Below, one piece after another: positions 7,770 through 16,594 of a stretch of 64,000 nt of DNA (position 1 is the first letter of the stretch; every line of letters begins with the position of its first letter). Below the pieces are notes generated by a model. That model ran no database searches. It was not told the origin of the DNA and was given only the letters and a program-made list of their open reading frames with translations. Position numbers and translations under genes: made by a program. Origin of the DNA: an uncultured bacterium (GTDB taxonomy: Bacteria; Cyanobacteriota; Vampirovibrionia; Gastranaerophilales; Gastranaerophilaceae); the NCBI GenBank assembly GCA_946622415.1, contig CAMOPX010000008.1:1-64000 (forward strand), in the 5' to 3' direction.

Positions 7770-8729
7770 ATGAATGATAATTTTATTGTTATGATGAGGG
7801 GAATTATAAAAAAAATCTTATTTAGTTTGAGTATATTGTTTTTTAGCATTAACAATTCTTTTGCATTGGAAAAAATAGGAATCATAACAGATACATTATT
7901 GACCCCTGTTAATTATTACAATGCATATTACAGGACGCCGGAATTTTTTGCTCAGGATGTCAGATTACAGTTACACAAAAAAGGTGTTCAGGTTTTAACC
8001 ATGGACGAAACCAGAGAAGCTCTCAAAAAATCCGGTATGACACAAAGGGATATTGAGAGTCTGGTTACGCTTCAACAGGGATATGGTGTTGAATACAAAA
8101 CACTGAAAAAAATTGCAAAAAAGCTTGGTGTATCCAAAATGGTGCTATTAACAATGGGAATGGATACACAGAGGGATTTTTTGAAGAATACGATTTGGAA
8201 TATAATTAATTCTCCGGGGCAGGATGTTGTTAATCCTACTCATCGTGTGAGTGTATATGTAACTTTTGTTGATGTTAATAAAGAAAACGTACTCTGGGAA
8301 AGTATTTATGCAAAAAATATCAGAAACAATAAAATGAAAAATTTAGATACGACAATATCTTCAAATTATGAGGGTATGTTAAGATTAAAAGAATACTCTA
8401 AATATATAAGTCCTGATATTGCATATAATGTTAAAATGAAAATGCTTAACGTAAATTATGTTGAACCTCCGACGGCAATAACAAGAGCAAACGTTAAACA
8501 ATACGTTAAAGATAGACACAACATAGGCGTTAAAAAGGAATTATCCGAAATAGAAAGACAAAAATGGGATACGGATAAACTCATGATGGATACGGGACAA
8601 AATATCAAAAATACTGCACAAAGAGTAAAAAATGGTACCGTAACTACAGGAAACAAAGTAAAAGACGTATTTGTTAATATAAAATCAAAAATATTCAGAA
8701 AAGGCAAAGACGTAATTCAGGAATTGTAA
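7770..8729 (+). CDS. Secreted protein, first gene of the fliL-fliN unit
   Basis: The 319-residue protein has a signal peptide best explained by starting at Met8 or Met9 (MMRGIIKKILFSLSILFFS...FA). No clear Shine-Dalgarno sequence decides between these and the upstream ATG. The mature part has alternating helix and strand with a Rossmann-like rhythm: VRLQLHKKGVQVLTMDE, KKLGVSKMVLLTMGM and HRVSVYVTFVDVNKENVLWE. This layout resembles periplasmic LpoB/CsgG/FlgT-type domains, which bind envelope machinery. The last 60 residues are a basic helical tail. It lies 22 nt before fliL, so an envelope role in flagellum anchoring is plausible but not shown. Confidence 0.6.
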   Translation: MNDNFIVMMRGIIKKILFSLSILFFSINNSFALEKIGIITDTLLTPVNYYNAYYRTPEFFAQDVRLQLHKKGVQVLTMDETREALKKSGMTQRDIESLVTLQQGYGVEYKTLKKIAKKLGVSKMVLLTMGMDTQRDFLKNTIWNIINSPGQDVVNPTHRVSVYVTFVDVNKENVLWESIYAKNIRNNKMKNLDTTISSNYEGMLRLKEYSKYISPDIAYNVKMKMLNVNYVEPPTAITRANVKQYVKDRHNIGVKKELSEIERQKWDTDKLMMDTGQNIKNTAQRVKNGTVTTGNKVKDVFVNIKSKIFRKGKDVIQEL

Positions 8730-8751
8730 ATAAAATTATAAAGGAGATAAT

Positions 8752-9381
8752 ATGGCAAAACCGGTTAACGAAAAAGAAGATAAGAATCCTAACAATAAAA
8801 AGGAAGTTAATACAAGTACAATGATGATAATTACAACGGGTATAATTTGTATCGTTGTTGTAATTTGTATGTTGATTATGTATTTGCTTATTGATTCATC
8901 GGTAAACAAAAAAATAGCAAAAATTGCACCCGATGAACAAGAACAAGTTGAAGAAGAAGAGGAAGAAGAAGAACCCAATTTGACAAAGCAAGAAGGAGTA
9001 TTACTTGATTTAGGAGATTTTGTTTTAAATTTGGCAGATACTGCTCAAAGAAGATATATCAAGGTTGCCGTTGCTTTAGAATTATCAAAAACAAAAGAAG
9101 AAATTGAACAAGAAAAAAACGCTCCTCAACCTAAAGGCGGACACGGAGGAGAAGCTGAAGCACCCGATAATAATGCTGCAATTATTGCAGAAATGGACAG
9201 ATATAAACCTGTAATCAGAGATTCAATCATTTCTACACTGTCAAATAAAACTTCTGATGAACTTTCTACTTCAATAGGAAAAGAAATGGCAAAAGATGAA
9301 ATAGTGGAAGCTGTTAACGGAATATTTGATAACAGAAGAAAAGTAATAAGAGTAAGCTTCGGGCAATTTATCATTCAATAG
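8752..9381 (+). CDS. fliL: Flagellar basal body-associated protein FliL
   Basis: The 209-residue protein is a single-pass inner-membrane protein of the stator/basal-body region that supports motor torque. It has a short Asn/Lys-rich cytoplasmic N-terminus and one transmembrane helix at about residues 25-47 (MMIITTGIICIVVVICMLIM). A run of Glu residues follows, then the FliL periplasmic domain, which starts at LLDLGDFVLNLAD and RRYIKVAVALEL. The family-ending helix and strand pattern is KVIRVSFGQFIIQ. AAGGAGATA precedes ATG. It is part of the plus-strand unit with fliN 17 nt downstream. Confidence 0.9.
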   Translation: MAKPVNEKEDKNPNNKKEVNTSTMMIITTGIICIVVVICMLIMYLLIDSSVNKKIAKIAPDEQEQVEEEEEEEEPNLTKQEGVLLDLGDFVLNLADTAQRRYIKVAVALELSKTKEEIEQEKNAPQPKGGHGGEAEAPDNNAAIIAEMDRYKPVIRDSIISTLSNKTSDELSTSIGKEMAKDEIVEAVNGIFDNRRKVIRVSFGQFIIQ

Positions 9382-9398
9382 AATTCAGCAGGTAAAAA

Positions 9399-10058
9399 GT
9401 GCAAGAAGATAACGCAGATAACAATTTAAATAATGAACAATTAAACAGCATGTTTTCTGATGCTGCACCTGAGGAAATTCCGCAGGATGCAATAAATAAC
9501 GAAGGCGCTTCGCTTTTTGGTGCGGCTGATTTTGATAATGATAAATTAAACAAAGAATCCTCTGAGATTAATGCGGAAGCTGAGGAAGTTGCCGACGATA
9601 AAAATATTAATAAAGATGTTAAAAATGAATCCTTGTTTGATGAAACGGAAGATAATATTAAATCTGAATCAAATGAAGCAGACCTGCCCAAGGAAAAAAT
9701 AAATCTCAAGTTTGGCGATGATGACGAAACTCAAACGGATGATTCTTTAATTACTGTTCGCCCTGTAAGATTTCAGGAATTTGATGAACCTAAACTGAAT
9801 TTATCAATGAAGAAAAATCTCGATATCATGCAAGATATCCCGATGCATATTACAGTTGAATTAGGCAGAACAAAATCCACAATAAAAGACATAATAAATA
9901 TGGATATAGGTTCTGTTGTCGAATTGGATAAAATTGCAGGTGAACAAGTTGAAATATATGCAAATGAAAAGCTCATAGCCAGAGGCGAAGTAATAGTTAT
10001 TGAAGATAAATTCGGTGTAAGGGTAGTAAATACAAATATACAAAAAGAAACAGTATAA
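9399..10058 (+). CDS. fliN: Flagellar motor switch protein FliN
   Basis: The 219-residue protein has a GTG start. The first 130 residues are acidic, low-complexity and probably disordered. The last 80 residues form the SpoA/FliN domain: [18 protein letters not shown], then [33 protein letters not shown] and VVNT. FliN forms the lower C-ring of the switch with FliG and FliM, which controls rotation direction and docks the export ATPase. Length is at the upper end for the family because of the acidic extension. The GTG at 9399 is the only start that keeps the frame close to fliL, 17 nt away. Confidence 0.9.
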   Translation: MQEDNADNNLNNEQLNSMFSDAAPEEIPQDAINNEGASLFGAADFDNDKLNKESSEINAEAEEVADDKNINKDVKNESLFDETEDNIKSESNEADLPKEKINLKFGDDDETQTDDSLITVRPVRFQEFDEPKLNLSMKKNLDIMQDIPMHITVELGRTKSTIKDIINMDIGSVVELDKIAGEQVEIYANEKLIARGEVIVIEDKFGVRVVNTNIQKETV

Positions 10059-10110
10059 TTTTGCTTATTTTTTGTGATAAAATTAAAATCTAATGTTAAA
10101 AGGCTAAATT

Positions 10111-10647
10111 ATGAAAGCAAATATAATAAATTTCGTTTTTTTAATTCTGTTTCTTATATATTTATATTTTGTATATAAGAAGGGAAAAAAGTATAAAACA
10201 GATATAACAAAGGCGTTTGAAACACTGGATTACTATCTTTTAAAAAGATATAACCTCGTGGGAGAATTATTGGAAAATATAAAAAGTTCATTTCAGCATG
10301 AAGAAATGCTTATAATAAAAATTAAAGAATTAATAAAATATGATTATGAAATATTAACAAGACACGAAAAATTGGTTCTAAACGGCAGAATAACGACGGG
10401 TCTTGAAAAATTGTTTGCTGCAGTTGAAAGATTGGAATTAGGCGACGATTTTTTAAAAATTAAAAAAGAAATTGACGATTTGAATGATACCATCGAAAAA
10501 ACAAAAAAATCTTTCAATGCTTCTGTAAATACATATAATGCTTATTTGCAAAATCCACCTCATTGTATTTTTACAACATTATTTAAATTTAACAGCGAAG
10601 AAGTTTTTGAAAATGTTTCAAATAAGATAAAAAATTCCGAAAAATAA
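10111..10647 (+). CDS. LemA family membrane protein
   Basis: The 178-residue protein has an N-terminal transmembrane helix (residues 5-22, NIINFVFLILFLIYLYFVY), followed by a long helical bundle. Family features are the ALDYYLLKRYNLV-like stretch, here ETLDYYLLKRYNLVGELL, and the C-terminal SFNASVNTYNAYLQNPP. The latter matches the LemA NxxVxxYNxxIxxFP signature. LemA proteins are widespread, with the bulk of the protein outside the inner membrane and no settled molecular role. The gene lies 52 nt after fliN and may be co-transcribed by read-through. Confidence 0.75.
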   Translation: MKANIINFVFLILFLIYLYFVYKKGKKYKTDITKAFETLDYYLLKRYNLVGELLENIKSSFQHEEMLIIKIKELIKYDYEILTRHEKLVLNGRITTGLEKLFAAVERLELGDDFLKIKKEIDDLNDTIEKTKKSFNASVNTYNAYLQNPPHCIFTTLFKFNSEEVFENVSNKIKNSEK

Positions 10648-10700
10648 GAAAAAATTTGTAAAATTTTGTAAATTTTTTATAAATTGATGCCTAAAAACAA

Positions 10701-10727
10701 TAAAGATATTGCCCAAAAATCCGATAT
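10701..10727 (+). promoter_or_regulatory. Candidate sigma-28 (FliA-type) promoter
   Basis: TAAA, then exactly 15 bases, then TCCGATAT. This matches the flagellar sigma-28 pattern TAAA-N15-GCCGATAA at all four -35 bases and six of eight -10 bases. It lies 33 bases before the ATG of the 1190-residue protein and implies a transcription start near 10734. Confidence 0.6.
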
Positions 10728-10759
10728 AAACGTATGGAAGATTTAGGATACAAGATTTT

Positions 10760-13700
10760 ATGGGTTTAGAGTTAAATAATTTCGATTATCATAAACAAGT
10801 AGGCATAAAAGGTCAAAGTGCTGATGCTTCCGTTCAAAATCTGGATGCGCAGGAAGATAGTATTCATGTGCAGGTAGCGGAAAATGAAGAAAAAATAACA
10901 ACAAATGAAGCAGAAAGAAATGACCTTGAAACCCAAAAAGAAGAGCAAGAAACAACCGTTGAAGAAAATATTCAAACCCTGTCATCAGAATTGGAAAATA
11001 TGACACAAAGCCTGACTGCAATGGACCAAGCAGTTCAACAGGCAGATCAAACCGCAACTACTCAGGAAAACGCTGCACAAGAATTATACAACACAGCTAA
11101 TTATATGCCTGATATGATACCCGATCCTAATGCAAATCCAAAAGAGGGAGAAAGCGTTCCCATGGTACCCAATCCCGAAAAAAAGGAAATGCTTCAGCAG
11201 GCGGATATAGCAAGAGGAGAAGCACAAGAAGCACGAAGAGTCGCTGATGAATTGGCACAACAAGAACAAGAACTTGTTAAATCTTGTGAAGAATTAACGG
11301 CTGAAATTGATTCAATAGAACAAGGTGAATCCTCAGAAGAAGGAGAATCCGTTGAAGAAACAGATGAAGAGCTTGATGCTAATAAAGAAGAATATGATGA
11401 CCTTCAAAATAAAAATGATGAACTTGAACAGTTATTAACAGATATACAAACAAGAAAACAACAAGAAGAAACAAGAGAAAAGCCAACCTATGATGAAGGT
11501 ATGGATAGAAGTGCATTTGAAGACGGCTATGAATCAACCGAACAAGGTGAAGTTGATAATGATGGAAACGTTACATATAATGGCGCAACTTATACAAAAA
11601 ATGCAGACGGTACATACAATTATCCTAATGGAAATTGCAGTGTTACAATTAATCCTGACGGTACAAAAACAATAACGGCAAACGGAAAAGTTATTACATA
11701 CGGAAACGGAACAACCACAATATCTGATGAAAATGCGATTTATAGTCCTGAAAACGGTATGGATTATGTATCAATAAATTACAATACAAATGAAGACGGA
11801 AGTATTTCTTCAGTTGCGGGGATTTCATCTAAAGAAAACGGAAAAACCACGGAAACCGCATTTAATGAAGACGGAACAAAGACAACAATCGTAAAAGATA
11901 AAAACGGAAATACAATATACGAACAAAATACCAATGAAAATAATCAAACGGCTGGTTTCAAGGTAACACAGGAAGATGGCAGTGTAGTTTCTTATGATGA
12001 TATAGAAGATTCCGAGTCATTGAAAAATTCAACACAATACGATAGAGAAGCAGGGGATAGAGATGCAATAAAATCCCATGACGGATTATCTAATGTTGAA
12101 AACGGGCTTGAAAATGAACAATATTACGGAACGCAGCTTGATTTAGATAAATATTATGACCAATATCACCAAGATTACGGTGAAATGTTTGGTGAAAATT
12201 ACGGTGAATATATTGATAAAGTCGGAAAAGAGATAGAAAAAGATATTGCGGCAAATTTTGGCATTGATTTAACAAGCGAAAATTCAACTGCTGATATGGC
12301 AAATATATATAGAGAAATATACAAAAATAATGAAGAAAGTTTCAAAGCTTATTTTCAAGATGAATATTTTACCCAAAACTATGGAGATACAATTGACCCG
12401 AATAATTTAGATGCTCTTGATGATGCTCAATATATTGATATGATGAATAATGCAATGGCATATTTTTCTTGGGATGCTGCGGGTCTGGATAACGATTATT
12501 TAAATTTAACAGGCATTGGTTATAATACGGAATCAAGCGATAATTATGCCCTTGGTAATCCTGACGAATATTTTGGTGTAAAAAATGAATCGGACGGAAC
12601 CTTTACAATTGCGGGTCAAGAAGGTTTGGTTGCAAATTATGATGTAAACTTGGATGATTTAAGAAGCGCAAAAGAAGGCGAATATACATTAATAAAAGAT
12701 GGTAAAGAAGTAACCTTATCCATAACCGGTGAAAATGAAGATGAAAAGGCATATACTCTTATAGAAAAAGATGAAAATAACTATCAAACAATAACAAAAT
12801 ATGATTCAAAAACAAACGAACAATCAATAAATGTTAGTTATAATGCACCCGGATATACCCCCGAAGAAGTATCAAGCTATAGTGTAAAATATAATGAAGC
12901 AGGTGAATATACGGAGTATGAAAACAAGGTCATAGATTCAGAAACAGGCATGTGGAATGTAGAATCATCAGACGGTAATTACGCATATAATAAAGATATA
13001 GAAACAGGCGAATACACATATTACCCGGTTGACGCAGAAGGAAACGTTATAACAAAATACGAAAAAAGTAATGATGATACAACAAAAGATTATAGCTATA
13101 CGGATAAAAATCTTGCAATTCAAGCAGGCAATATAATCAATAGCGGCAAACAACCGATGACTCAAGCAGAAATTGATGAAGCTGTTGATAAATTAGCATC
13201 AACAAACGATTTAACAAGTATTAATGAAATACTTAACGATATTGACGACGGAAATCTTGCAGGTGTTCTGTATAAGTACAATAATCAAAATCAATCAAAA
13301 ACATTCATTCAAAAGGTTGACGAAAAAATAATTGAATTGGATGGAGAGAGAGATGAGATTGTGGGACTTGTTGCAAATAAGTTATCTGAAGAAGTTAAAT
13401 CGGGAAACCATCTTGCAACAAAAGTGCTTGCACAAGAACTAAACAAAAATACAGCGGGAAAATTGGGTACTGCGGATGAATTTGTAAAACATTTTATTGA
13501 AGATAATTATAATGAAGAAAATTATGAAGTTTTATCCGATGTAACAAAAGAATACTATAGAGAATTCGGCGGTCGTTTAAGAGATGCAATATATAATGAT
13601 ATGGTATATTCAGGCGGTAACGAGCTTGTAGAAAAATTAGAAAACGCTTTTGAAGTAACAAACAGTATGACATACCAAGAATGGTTTAACAAAGAAACAA

Positions 13701-14332
13701 AAGGCTATTCAGATGAAGAAATTGCAGAAATAAGAAAACAAGCTCAAAATACAACATCATACGTAACAAATACCTTTAATGCGGAAGCGTACGAAAAAGA
13801 TAGTATAAATGCAAATAACGCAAAAAATACAACAAATGCAACAAATACAACAAATACAAAAAATACAAAAAATACAAAAAATACAAATAATACAACAAAT
13901 ACAACATCAGGTAAAAGCACAACGGTTGCTGATTTGGATAAAAATATGGATATGGAAGCGGGTCAAAAATTAGCTGATGTCGGAGTTGTCGGAAAAGACG
14001 GAAACGCTGGCGGTTGGTGTTTAAGAGAAGTAGATAATACTCTTGACAAAATATATGGCTCTCATCAACGATATAACCATGCGTATCAATCAGTTCAAGA
14101 ATTTAGAAACGAAAACGGTTTAGGTCAATATTTCGGCGAGCTTGAAAATGTATCAAGAGAAGATTTACCCAATTTGCCTGCGGGTTGTGTTGTGATATGG
14201 GATCAAGATAGTGTTAATACAAGCGGGCATATATCAATTTGTCTGGGTGACGGACGTGAAGTCAGCGACTTTATAGGAAATCAAATTATAAGAGATGTTG
14301 ATTTCCATGTATTCTATCCTCAAAAAGCTTAA
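10760..14332 (+). CDS. Large CHAP-like (Cys/His) cell-wall hydrolase, no signal peptide
   Basis: The protein has 1190 residues. Residues 1 to about 235 are acidic, Gln/Glu-rich coiled coil. About 250-420 is a beta-rich region with repeated N-DG-T strands (NADGTYNYPNG, NPDGTKTITANGK). A long Asp/Glu/Tyr-rich middle follows, then an Asn/Thr low-complexity linker near 1015-1050. The last 110 residues carry a Cys/His hydrolase pattern: AGGWCLREVDNTL, LPAGCVVIWD, SGHISICLGDGREVSD. These fit CHAP/NlpC-P60-type amidase or endopeptidase domains with Cys and His as catalytic residues. No signal peptide is present. A sigma-28 promoter match and flagellar neighbours suggest export through the flagellar apparatus; that is inference. 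The ATG at 10760 follows AGGATAC. Confidence 0.65.
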   Translation: MGLELNNFDYHKQVGIKGQSADASVQNLDAQEDSIHVQVAENEEKITTNEAERNDLETQKEEQETTVEENIQTLSSELENMTQSLTAMDQAVQQADQTATTQENAAQELYNTANYMPDMIPDPNANPKEGESVPMVPNPEKKEMLQQADIARGEAQEARRVADELAQQEQELVKSCEELTAEIDSIEQGESSEEGESVEETDEELDANKEEYDDLQNKNDELEQLLTDIQTRKQQEETREKPTYDEGMDRSAFEDGYESTEQGEVDNDGNVTYNGATYTKNADGTYNYPNGNCSVTINPDGTKTITANGKVITYGNGTTTISDENAIYSPENGMDYVSINYNTNEDGSISSVAGISSKENGKTTETAFNEDGTKTTIVKDKNGNTIYEQNTNENNQTAGFKVTQEDGSVVSYDDIEDSESLKNSTQYDREAGDRDAIKSHDGLSNVENGLENEQYYGTQLDLDKYYDQYHQDYGEMFGENYGEYIDKVGKEIEKDIAANFGIDLTSENSTADMANIYREIYKNNEESFKAYFQDEYFTQNYGDTIDPNNLDALDDAQYIDMMNNAMAYFSWDAAGLDNDYLNLTGIGYNTESSDNYALGNPDEYFGVKNESDGTFTIAGQEGLVANYDVNLDDLRSAKEGEYTLIKDGKEVTLSITGENEDEKAYTLIEKDENNYQTITKYDSKTNEQSINVSYNAPGYTPEEVSSYSVKYNEAGEYTEYENKVIDSETGMWNVESSDGNYAYNKDIETGEYTYYPVDAEGNVITKYEKSNDDTTKDYSYTDKNLAIQAGNIINSGKQPMTQAEIDEAVDKLASTNDLTSINEILNDIDDGNLAGVLYKYNNQNQSKTFIQKVDEKIIELDGERDEIVGLVANKLSEEVKSGNHLATKVLAQELNKNTAGKLGTADEFVKHFIEDNYNEENYEVLSDVTKEYYREFGGRLRDAIYNDMVYSGGNELVEKLENAFEVTNSMTYQEWFNKETKGYSDEEIAEIRKQAQNTTSYVTNTFNAEAYEKDSINANNAKNTTNATNTTNTKNTKNTKNTNNTTNTTSGKSTTVADLDKNMDMEAGQKLADVGVVGKDGNAGGWCLREVDNTLDKIYGSHQRYNHAYQSVQEFRNENGLGQYFGELENVSREDLPNLPAGCVVIWDQDSVNTSGHISICLGDGREVSDFIGNQIIRDVDFHVFYPQKA
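13806..13910 (+). repeat. In-frame AAT/ACA simple repeat coding an Asn/Thr linker
   Basis: Imperfect hexamer units such as AAAAATACA and AACAAATACA code for a run of NTKNTKNTK-like residues just before the CHAP-like domain. It is a likely flexible linker whose length could vary by slippage in steps that keep the frame. Confidence 0.8.
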
Positions 14333-14344
14333 ATTCAGTAAAAA

Positions 14345-14953
14345 TTATGGCTTATATATCTTTGCCGTGGCGCATTTTGTTTCTTTAATCGTAGAATAAA
14401 CCACTCTTACTACATCATCCGATACAATATCCACTCTTGAATATGCAATTTCATTTTCTTTTTGTTTTGTATCTTCAAATTTTCTTAATTTTAATTTTCC
14501 GTATTCTTGGCTTCCTTGATAGAACACAAGCAAGGATTCATTGTTTATATTTTCTTCTTTAATTTTATAATTTCCTAAAGGAATTATGTTTCCGTCATAT
14601 CCTACAACGGAAACAAGGAGTTTAATATAATATACTCCGTTTTTCATATCTTCAATTGCTTTTTTTTCGCCGCCGATATCCGTTTTTAAATCTTGTTGTT
14701 TGACGGGTGGTGTTTCAACTCCGTATTTTCTTCCGAATAAAAATGCCTTTAATTTTCCGCCAAAGGTATCTTCGACAGGCTGCGGAGTCAATTTATTGAT
14801 TGTATCGTTAAATTGTTTATTGGTGACGGGTTGAATACCGTCAAATGCCGTATCAATAAAATTGAAATCAATACCGTCAAAACTGTCGTCATATGCATAA
14901 GAGCAATTTGAAAACATAATAAAAGTTGTTAATATGATTATCAGTTTTTTCAT
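14345..14953 (-). CDS. Secreted protein of unknown function
   Basis: The 202-residue protein has a signal peptide (MKKLIIILTTFIMFSNCSYA). The cysteine at the end of the hydrophobic stretch (FSNCSYA) could be a lipoprotein site, though it is not a clean lipobox. The mature protein begins with Asp/Phe-rich repeats (FDGIDFNFIDTAFDGI). It ends in a beta-rich domain with YYIKLLVSVVGYDGNIIPLGNYKI. I do not recognise the family. It is convergent with the large CHAP-like gene, with 12 bases between the stops. Confidence 0.55.
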   Translation of the reverse strand: MKKLIIILTTFIMFSNCSYAYDDSFDGIDFNFIDTAFDGIQPVTNKQFNDTINKLTPQPVEDTFGGKLKAFLFGRKYGVETPPVKQQDLKTDIGGEKKAIEDMKNGVYYIKLLVSVVGYDGNIIPLGNYKIKEENINNESLLVFYQGSQEYGKLKLRKFEDTKQKENEIAYSRVDIVSDDVVRVVYSTIKETKCATAKIYKP

Positions 14954-15047
14954 AGTAATATATTAATGTTTTTATTTTAATTATCAAACCATCAAAAAAA
15001 TTATTTTTATTTAAAAAAGAACAAATTGTCAGATTCAGAAGTTTTAA

Positions 15048-15197
15048 ATATATAAGAAAATTTTACCCGTACAACAAAATACTAAAACTTTTTCATTCGT
15101 TTCAAAAGTGTTTGGTTATGATGATACATCATCTCAAGAAAAACGAAATGGCATCAGAGAACACCTTGAAAAAAGGAAACGTTTTAATAGGTTGTGA
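15048..15197 (+). pseudogene. Possible gene remnant overlapping the next ORF in another frame
   Basis: This frame is open from an in-frame TAA to TGA at 15195 with no ATG. It translates to protein-like sequence (TKTFSFVSKVFGYDDTSSQE, then EHLEKRKRFNRL). It overlaps the start of the 102-residue ORF in a different frame. One reading is a frameshifted gene whose first part is in this frame and whose second part is in the downstream ORF's frame; another is a 5'-truncated fragment. Confidence 0.3.
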
Positions 15198-15420
15198 TTT
15201 AGGAATTAGCCGTACTAATTGTGCTCTTTGTCTCGATTTCTTTTTTAACCCGAAAGCAGAAATAATTCATCGCGGCTATGACCGTTATTTTGGTTACGAG
15301 ATGGTAAATATTTATAAAAATTTGTCAGATGAAGATAAAAAGGCAATGGGTTGGGATGAAGAATTTGACAAGAATTTTATAAAAAGCCTTAAAAGTTACG
15401 GTTATTGTATGGATATGTAA
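15112..15420 (+). CDS. Short hypothetical protein, possibly part of a frameshifted gene
   Basis: The 102-residue ORF is of unknown family. Its first 20 residues (MVMMIHHLKKNEMAS) look like a shadow of the overlapping frame. From about residue 22 onward it is more convincing (NVLIGCDLGISRTNC, then DEEFDKNFIKSLKSYG). No good Shine-Dalgarno sequence precedes the ATG. Low Cys-rich content (five Cys) and lack of a signal or membrane segment give no clear function. It may be a decayed gene or have a start further downstream. Confidence 0.35.
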   Translation: MVMMIHHLKKNEMASENTLKKGNVLIGCDLGISRTNCALCLDFFFNPKAEIIHRGYDRYFGYEMVNIYKNLSDEDKKAMGWDEEFDKNFIKSLKSYGYCMDM

Positions 15421-15504
15421 GAATACCGGCAAGAATCAAAACAGCATGTCTGATTAACAATCTATTGTAGAAAAACCATCAGTTAACAATAATTCTTTTA
15501 TATT

Positions 15505-15547
15505 AAAAAAGCGCATTAACCACCTTAGTGAGCTAATGCACTTTTTA
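15505..15547. terminator. Bidirectional terminator between convergent genes
   Basis: AAAAAGCGCATTAAC and GCTAATGCACTTTTT form a long stem with two mismatches, and an inner CAC-CTTA-GTG is visible. A- and T-runs flank it on both sides. It separates the plus-strand ORF ending at 15420 from the minus-strand gene ending at 15586. Confidence 0.75.
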
Positions 15548-15585
15548 AATATATAAAAGACAATTAATTTTTTCTTTAATTTATC

Positions 15586-15906
15586 CTATTCGGCTGCTTT
15601 TTCAACAACTTCTTCAGCAGCATCTGCTACTTTTTCAGCTTTAGCTGGTAATTTTGCTTTAATAGCTGCCGGAACACCTTTTAAAGCTTCCAAAACTTGT
15701 GAAAAACCGTCTTTGAATTTTCCTGCGATTTTTGCAATACCTTTAGTACCTTCGGGAGCTTTGCCTTTAATTCCTGCTGCAACTGCAACACCAACTGCAC
15801 CTAATGCAGCAGCTGTTCCTACTGCCATAGCTGCTTTTTTTGCTTTTGAACCGTTTTTCCAAGCTGTAGTGTATGCTTGAACCGGATGAATTCCATTAAC
15901 TGTCAT
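15586..15906 (-). CDS. Small Ala/Lys-rich protein with a glycine-alanine membrane-like segment
   Basis: The 106-residue protein has a basic N-terminus (GSKAKKAA). A hydrophobic Ala/Gly/Val stretch follows at about residues 25-46 (AMAVGTAAALGAVGVAVAAG), then an amphipathic Lys/Ala/Glu-rich C-terminal half that repeats AKLPAKAEKVADAAEEVVEKA. This layout fits a small membrane-inserting or surface-associating protein. I do not recognise the family. AAAGGTGAC precedes the ATG. The AT-rich 188-bp gap to the divergent WG-repeat gene must hold promoters for both; TTGACG about 45 bases upstream is a candidate -35. Confidence 0.6.
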   Translation of the reverse strand: MTVNGIHPVQAYTTAWKNGSKAKKAAMAVGTAAALGAVGVAVAAGIKGKAPEGTKGIAKIAGKFKDGFSQVLEALKGVPAAIKAKLPAKAEKVADAAEEVVEKAAE

Positions 15907-16094
15907 TATGTCACCTTTACTTTCTATTTATTTGTACCTATACAACACACGTCAATATTTAAAATTGCTATTTTTATTATAAAACTTAACAATACTTAAT
16001 AAAATTATCTGTATTTATTATCCTATAAATAGCAATAAATTTCAAGGTTTTTATAAAAATTAAATTTTGTGTTAATCTATTAGCAGGAGGGAAT

Positions 16095-16583
16095 ATGAAA
16101 AAGTTTTTAATTGTATCTTTAATGTTGTTTTTTATGCAGAATTGTTATGCTGTAACAATTTTTACCTCATCAGGTTTATACGGCATGAAGGATGAAAATA
16201 ATAATATCGTATTAAAACCGCAATATTCGGAAATTACACAATTAAAATACACTCCCCCGAAATCTGTTCTTATTCCTATGCAGGCAACAAACGAAGTAAA
16301 AACCGTTGAAACAAAATTTTATAAAATTAAAAAAGACGGATTATATGGCGTTGCAAATGAAGACGGCAGAGTTGTCCATGATGCAAAATATGACAATATC
16401 AAAATGAATGAATACGGCGAAATTGTTTTTGTTAAAAATGGACAAGAAACCCTTGCAAATCCCGTTAAAAATTCTATGAAGGTAACCGGAAAAACAGTAG
16501 AAAGTATTATAGGTTTGCCTGTAACAATTGTTGCAGGGGTAATGATTCCGATTGAAATGCTTTCTAAAATCGGAAGAAAATAG
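16095..16583 (+). CDS. Secreted WG-repeat protein
   Basis: The 162-residue protein has a signal peptide (MKKFLIVSLMLFFMQNCYA). Two WG-like repeats are visible: SSGLYGMKDENNNIVLKPQY and KDGLYGVANEDGRVVHDAKYDNI. Each has the G-hyd-x-G-hyd-x-D/N-x-x-G-x-hyd-hyd-x-x-x-Y pattern of the family. WG repeats form beta structures and are common in secreted or envelope proteins of unknown role. The C-terminus has a hydrophobic segment (ESIIGLPVTIVAGVMIPIEML) that could hold it in a membrane. A strong AGGAGGG ribosome site precedes the ATG, and the TPR gene follows 11 nt downstream. Confidence 0.75.
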   Translation: MKKFLIVSLMLFFMQNCYAVTIFTSSGLYGMKDENNNIVLKPQYSEITQLKYTPPKSVLIPMQATNEVKTVETKFYKIKKDGLYGVANEDGRVVHDAKYDNIKMNEYGEIVFVKNGQETLANPVKNSMKVTGKTVESIIGLPVTIVAGVMIPIEMLSKIGRK

Positions 16584-16594
16584 GGACAAATATT

